Assembly (NCBI GenBank): GCA_051646105.1
Contig: JBOFCO010000113.1
Location: 1-29,015, forward strand
Reading direction: 5' to 3'
DNA: 29,015 bases
Origin: JBOFCO01 sp051646105
GTDB taxonomy: Bacteria > Pseudomonadota > Alphaproteobacteria > Rhodobacterales > Rhodobacteraceae
Positions 25,265-29,015 of the stretch are shown piece after piece (within the stretch, counting starts at the first letter, position 1; every line of letters starts with the position of its first letter). Below the pieces are notes generated by a model that did no database searches, had not been told where the DNA came from, and saw nothing but the letters and a program-made list of their open reading frames with translations. A program made the position numbers and the translations under genes.

Positions 25265-26323
25265 CTATATCAGCCAGCGCGCCCCAATTCGGGCAAAGCC
25301 GACGGCAAGCAATATCCGCGCGACGTGGTGAAGCGACACATAAACCACGCTCAGGTTCAGCGACAGCGCGATCAGGCTCATTTCCGTCAGCCCACCGGGC
25401 GCAAAGGCAAGGAACACGGCCTGCGGGCTTTCCCCGACAACACCGGGCAAAACCAGCGCGCATATCCCCGCCAGCATCATCGTAAGGCCCGTGGTCAGCA
25501 CCGCATACCGCAGGGCGGTCAGAAAGATGCGGGGCCGCATTCCCACAAAGCGCGTGCCGAGGGTCGAACCGACAACAACCTGTGTCGCCCCGACCAGCCA
25601 GCCGGGCGGCGCGCCCTGCACCCACCCCGCAAGATGCGCCACCGCCGACAGGACGATGGGGCCAAAGATCAGCCCGGCGGGCATCCGCAAACGATGGCCG
25701 ATCATCGCCCCCGCCGCCCCGGCTGCCGTCAGGACGCCGATATCCGTCAGCGTCAATGCGCGTGTCACACCCCCAAGCACAGCTCCGGATGCGGTGCCGA
25801 CGGCGTGGCCGCTCATCACCGTAAAGGCCACGGGCACAATGATGATGGTCAGCACCAACCGCAGGAATTGCAGCATGGTCAGCATCGGCACATCTGCCCC
25901 GCGCTCCTCTCCCATCAGCACGGTCTCGATCAGCCCGCCGGGGGCGGTGCCGAAAAACGCCGTCGCCTTGTCGAACGGGGAAATCCGGCGCAACAGGGCG
26001 TAACCCGCCAGATGTGCCGCCGGGATAAAGACGCACAGCGCCAGCAGGCTTGGCCACCAATGCCGCGCGCCCGTCAGGACTGCCGGTGTGAAACTGGTCC
26101 CGATGGCCACGCCGATCACGGGCAGCGCGACGGATCGCAACTGCGGCGGCAGCACCGGGGCGCGGCCAAAGGGCCGCAGGCGGGACGCGCCCACCAGCGC
26201 CACAGCCACCAGTGACCCGATCATCAGCGCCAGCGGAATATTCCCCTGCAGGGCCAGCAAACCGCCCGCAGCGCCAAGCGTAAGCGTGGCAAGGTATTGC
26301 AGCATCGTTGCCTGGTTGGTCAT
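25265..26323 (-). CDS. AbrB family membrane transporter
   Basis: Encodes 352 aa, a polytopic inner-membrane protein with roughly ten helices. It belongs to the family often misnamed 'ammonia monooxygenase', with two repeats of the AbrB-duplication domain: the first ends with FFGTAPGGLIETVLMGEERGADVPM, the second with LAFAPGGLTEMSLIALSLN. The matching APGGL..E/M motifs in the two halves show the internal duplication and probably line the transport path. Substrate is unknown; regulation or transport roles in the family are only loosely defined. It lies 96 bp downstream of slyX on the same strand. It should not be read as a DNA-binding AbrB regulator. Confidence 0.88.
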   Translation of the reverse strand: MTNQATMLQYLATLTLGAAGGLLALQGNIPLALMIGSLVAVALVGASRLRPFGRAPVLPPQLRSVALPVIGVAIGTSFTPAVLTGARHWWPSLLALCVFIPAAHLAGYALLRRISPFDKATAFFGTAPGGLIETVLMGEERGADVPMLTMLQFLRLVLTIIIVPVAFTVMSGHAVGTASGAVLGGVTRALTLTDIGVLTAAGAAGAMIGHRLRMPAGLIFGPIVLSAVAHLAGWVQGAPPGWLVGATQVVVGSTLGTRFVGMRPRIFLTALRYAVLTTGLTMMLAGICALVLPGVVGESPQAVFLAFAPGGLTEMSLIALSLNLSVVYVSLHHVARILLAVGFARIGARWLI

Positions 26324-26419
26324 TCAGCGCCTGTCCACTTCCGCCACCGCACTGCCGGCAGCGCCCGGTTCATCGTGCGCTGCACGCGGCGTGAAAGCTT
26401 TATCACCGCCATTCGCGGC

Positions 26420-26623
26420 CTACCAATGCGGCGGCTTCTGGTTGGCGGGCGGCGCGGCACTTTCGGCCTCCCGGTCCGCCTCGCGTTCCATCAGCATCTG
26501 CATCCGGCGGGTCAGCAGGGCGATGTCCTTTTCCTGCCGTGTCACGATGTCCGACAGATCATCAACGGCGCGGATCAGATGGGCGATGCGCTCCTCTGCG
26601 GCGGTCAGGCGGCTGTCATCCAT
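26420..26623 (-). CDS. slyX: SlyX family protein
   Basis: Encodes 67 aa, the usual length. It starts MDDSRLTAAEERIAHL and forms a continuous helix with heptad-like hydrophobics (LIRAVDDLSDIVTRQEKDIALLTRRMQMLM), a coiled coil typical of SlyX. The last residues, PPANQKPPHW, form the Pro-rich tail that ends in PPHW/PPHY in this family. The function is unknown despite wide conservation. An in-frame extension upstream to 26707 overlaps the divergent hisS start and is not used. It probably shares a message with the AbrB-type gene downstream. Confidence 0.9.
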   Translation of the reverse strand: MDDSRLTAAEERIAHLIRAVDDLSDIVTRQEKDIALLTRRMQMLMEREADREAESAAPPANQKPPHW

Positions 26624-26693
26624 TTGTCTGCCCTTCTTGTCCCGCGCCCTGCCTTCCGTTACACCCGCCGCGACCGCAGGAACGGGGCCGCCG

Positions 26694-28343
26694 ATGTCGA
26701 AGGACAAATCCCAGCGCAGACCGCGCGCCGAGACCCCGAAAGGGTTCCGGGACTATTTCGGTCAGGACGTGACCGAACGCAAGGCCATGCTGGACAAGAT
26801 TGCCGCAGTCTATCACCGCTATGGCTTCGACCCGCTGGAAACATCGGCCGTGGAAACGGTGGAGGCGCTGGGCAAGTTCCTGCCCGATGTCGACCGCCCG
26901 AACGAAGGTGTGTTCGGCTGGAAGGACGAGGATGCCGCCGGAAACAGCGGGGACTGGCTGGCGCTGCGCTATGACCTGACAGCACCCCTGGCCCGCGTCG
27001 CCGCGCAGTTCAGGAACGACCTGCCCGCGCCCTACCGCCGCTATGCGATGGGGCCGGTCTGGCGGAATGAGAAACCGGGTCCGGGGCGGTTCCGGCAGTT
27101 CTATCAATGCGATGCCGATACGGTGGGTTCGGGCTCCGTCGCCGCCGATGCCGAGATCTGTGCGATGCTGGCCGATGCGCTGGAAGCAGCGGGGATCGAG
27201 CGCGGCGATTATGTGGTGAAGGTGAACAACCGGAAAGTGTTGAACGGGGTGATGGAGGTGGCGGGGGTGCTGGACCCGTCAGACCCCGAGAAATTCGCCG
27301 AAGAACGCGGGATCGTGCTGCGGGCGATCGACAAGCTGGATCGGTTGGGGGTGGAGGGTGTTCGCGCGCTGCTGGGGGCGGGGCGCAAGGACGAGAGCGG
27401 GGATTTTGCGAAGGGAGCTGGGTTGTCGAGCGAAAAGGCCGACAAGATAATTGCTTTCATCGAAGCCCGTGAGATTGTTACAGCCGAAGTCGAAAATGAC
27501 ATCATTCTACCTGCGATGAATCGCGATATGGAAGGCGTTCAGCGCGCTGTTCAGGCAGTCGAATATGGGGCGCGTCCGGGTAGCAGCAGCGTTGAGGGTG
27601 GGCACAGCTTCAACAGTTCATTGGTGAGACATCTTGCGCAGCTTGTTGAGAACTCGACGATCGGCATGGATGGCGTCGAAGAGCTTGATTTGATTGTTGA
27701 GCTGCTAGATGCCCAAGGGTACGGCCCCGACCGCATCGTCATCGACCCCTCCGTCGTCCGTGGCCTCGGCTATTACACCGGCCCGGTCTTCGAGGCCGAG
27801 CTCACCTTTGAAATCCTCGACGAAAAGGGCCGTCCCCGGCAATTCGGCTCGGTTGCGGGGGGCGGGCGGTATGATGATCTGGTGAAGCGGTTCACCGGGC
27901 AGGAAGTGCCCGCCACCGGCGTTTCCATAGGGGTGGACAGGTTGCTGGCAGCCCTGCGCGCCAAGGGCCGCGCGGGCGGGGAAAGCATCGGCCCGGTCGT
28001 CGTCACGGTGATGGACCGTGACCGGATGGCTGACTACATGGGCATGGTGTCGGAGTTGCGTGCGGCTTCTACGCCGGAGTTGCCGATCCGGGCCGAGGTC
28101 TATCTGGGCAACCCGAAGAACTTCGGCAACCAGCTCAAATACGCCGACAAGCGCGGCTCCCCCATAGCCATCATTCAGGGCGCTAACGAGGCCGCAGAGG
28201 ATAAGGTCATCGTGAAAGACCTGATCCTTGGCGCGAAGATCGCCAAAAGTGCAACATTAGAAGAGTGGAAGGGCCGCCCGGCGCAGGAAACGGTAGACCG
28301 TGATCAGCTTGTCGCAACGGTGAAGCGGATGCTGGGGCAATGA
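26694..28343 (+). CDS. hisS: histidyl-tRNA synthetase
   Basis: Encodes 549 aa, which I recall as longer than the roughly 500 aa usual in this group; it charges tRNA-His with histidine. Motif 1 is near TPKGFRDYFG; motif 2 is YAMGPVWRNEKPGPGRFRQFYQ; the histidine-binding VVRGLGYYTGP and the AGGGRYDDL loop follow, then motif 3 (GVSIGVDRLL) and an anticodon-binding domain ending KRMLGQ. The catalytic elements all look intact. Between about residues 246 and 341 (27430-27715) the DNA is AT-richer, with codons rare elsewhere (ATA, CTA, ACA, AGA, TCA), and the protein carries extra sequence before VEELDLI. This looks like an inserted or recombined segment. hisZ follows 187 bp downstream. Confidence 0.95.
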   Translation: MSKDKSQRRPRAETPKGFRDYFGQDVTERKAMLDKIAAVYHRYGFDPLETSAVETVEALGKFLPDVDRPNEGVFGWKDEDAAGNSGDWLALRYDLTAPLARVAAQFRNDLPAPYRRYAMGPVWRNEKPGPGRFRQFYQCDADTVGSGSVAADAEICAMLADALEAAGIERGDYVVKVNNRKVLNGVMEVAGVLDPSDPEKFAEERGIVLRAIDKLDRLGVEGVRALLGAGRKDESGDFAKGAGLSSEKADKIIAFIEAREIVTAEVENDIILPAMNRDMEGVQRAVQAVEYGARPGSSSVEGGHSFNSSLVRHLAQLVENSTIGMDGVEELDLIVELLDAQGYGPDRIVIDPSVVRGLGYYTGPVFEAELTFEILDEKGRPRQFGSVAGGGRYDDLVKRFTGQEVPATGVSIGVDRLLAALRAKGRAGGESIGPVVVTVMDRDRMADYMGMVSELRAASTPELPIRAEVYLGNPKNFGNQLKYADKRGSPIAIIQGANEAAEDKVIVKDLILGAKIAKSATLEEWKGRPAQETVDRDQLVATVKRMLGQ

Positions 28344-28349
28344 TCCTGC

Positions 28350-28510
28350 CTGCCTGCTCCTCCACCCCCGGCCCCGCCCCACAAGGGGGAGGGGAGGGGC
28401 GCCGCCTTTCCCATGTCGCGCTTCCCTGTGTGGGGCCCGCTGATCGCTTCAATATCGCGCGCTTCCCTGCTCCTCGTGGGGAGGGACAGGGTGAGGGGCC
28501 TCGCCGCCAC
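28350..28510. repeat. GC-rich REP-like inverted-repeat element between hisS and hisZ
   Basis: Two similar G/C-rich arms in opposite orientation flank a short centre. The left arm, near 28356-28403, contains CCACCCCCGGCCCCGCCCCA then CAAGGGGGAGGGG; the right, near 28468-28502, reads CTCCTCGTGGGGAGGG then ACAGGGTGAGGGG. Between them CGCGCTTCCCTG occurs twice (28417-28428 and 28458-28469). Related CCCTCACCC..CCCTCCCCAC..GGGG sequences are common intergenic repeats in alphaproteobacteria. No coding role is seen. Confidence 0.6.
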
Positions 28511-28530
28511 ACCCGGACCAGGGGCGCAGC

Positions 28531-29015
28531 ATGACTGACAAGGCCGCCGTCCGCGCCGAGGGGATGCGCCTGCAAGCCGCGTTCCTTGCCGCCGGGGCCG
28601 TGCCGGTGGATGCCGATATCCTGCAACCCGCCGATACCCTGCTTGACCTTTACGGCGAGGACATCCGCGCCCGCGCCTTTGTCACCAGCGACCCGCTGCG
28701 CGGCGAAATGATGCTGCGTCCGGATTTCACCTTGCCCGTCGTTCTGGGCCACATGGAAAACGGCGCGGAACCCGCACGCTACACCTATCTGGGAGAGGTG
28801 TTCCGCAAGCAGGAACACCGCGGCCCGCGTCGCGCCGAATTTTTCCAGCTTGGGTATGAGGTCTTCGCCCGCGACGATCCGGCGGCACGGGATGCGGAAG
28901 TGTTCGCCCTGTTCGCCGGGCTGCTGGCCCCGCTGGCGCTGCGGGCCGTGACGGGTGATTTCGGCATCCTGATCGCCGCCGTCCAGGGCCTGCGCACCAC
29001 CGACCGGCGCAAGGC
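28531..29015 (+). CDS. hisZ: ATP phosphoribosyltransferase regulatory subunit HisZ (partial)
   Basis: The first 161 codons are present; the gene runs off the window end. HisZ is a catalytically dead relative of histidyl-tRNA synthetase that joins the short form of HisG to make the first, feedback-controlled enzyme of histidine biosynthesis. The synthetase-like core is visible: ILQPADTLLDLYGEDIRARAF, then MMLRPDFTLPVV (motif-1/2 region), then RYTYLGEVFRKQEHRGPRRAEFFQLGYE, matching the motif-2 loop of HisRS. ARDAEVFALFAGLL follows as in HisRS relatives. It follows hisS on the same strand, so the two paralogous proteins are probably expressed together. A hisG gene would be expected just downstream. 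Confidence 0.92.
   Translation, partial: MTDKAAVRAEGMRLQAAFLAAGAVPVDADILQPADTLLDLYGEDIRARAFVTSDPLRGEMMLRPDFTLPVVLGHMENGAEPARYTYLGEVFRKQEHRGPRRAEFFQLGYEVFARDDPAARDAEVFALFAGLLAPLALRAVTGDFGILIAAVQGLRTTDRRK

Overview
The window reads as chromosomal DNA of a GC-rich alphaproteobacterium, most likely of the Rhodobacterales (Rhodobacter/Paracoccus relatives). This is inferred from a sulfide:quinone oxidoreductase very close to what I recall of the Rhodobacter capsulatus enzyme, a DUF1489 gene beside a B12-dependent ribonucleotide reductase, the split XdhA/XdhB/XdhC layout, and the hisS-hisZ pair. No rRNA, tRNA or CRISPR array was seen.

Region 1 (1-4010) is accessory DNA, visibly lower in GC than the rest. 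It holds a small secreted protein, a 102-aa hypothetical, a 49-aa charged protein on the minus strand, a DUF3800 protein, an IS1595-type insertion sequence of about 1 kb, and a cysteine-containing protein that has probably lost its 5' end beside the IS. A strong intrinsic terminator closes the region next to nrdJ.

Region 2 (4022-10610) is mostly minus strand. It contains nrdJ, a divergent DUF1489 gene, a GH25 lipoprotein, an AhpD-like protein, a D-arginine-dehydrogenase-like flavoprotein and sqr. The sqr promoter carries two adjacent dyads, which suggests repressor control, presumably sulfide-responsive.

Region 3 (10569-19973, minus strand) is one tightly coupled operon, xdhA-xdhB-xdhC-ATPase-permease-permease-BMP binding protein, ending in a hairpin terminator. 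Stop/start overlaps link the first six genes. It reads as a purine salvage and catabolism unit: a BMP-type ABC importer brings in purines or nucleosides and the molybdenum hydroxylase oxidises hypoxanthine/xanthine to urate.

Region 4 (20165-29015) carries housekeeping genes: dnaE, a phospholipase-D-like/cardiolipin-synthase-like gene with a possible leaderless start, an AbrB-type membrane protein, slyX, hisS and the start of hisZ. hisS contains an internal stretch of different base and codon composition with extra length, which suggests a recombined or inserted segment. A GC-rich inverted-repeat element separates hisS and hisZ.

No clearly new multigene system stands out. The best leads are the hisS mosaic, the sqr operator pair, the IS junction without a visible target duplication, and the possible leaderless promoter.
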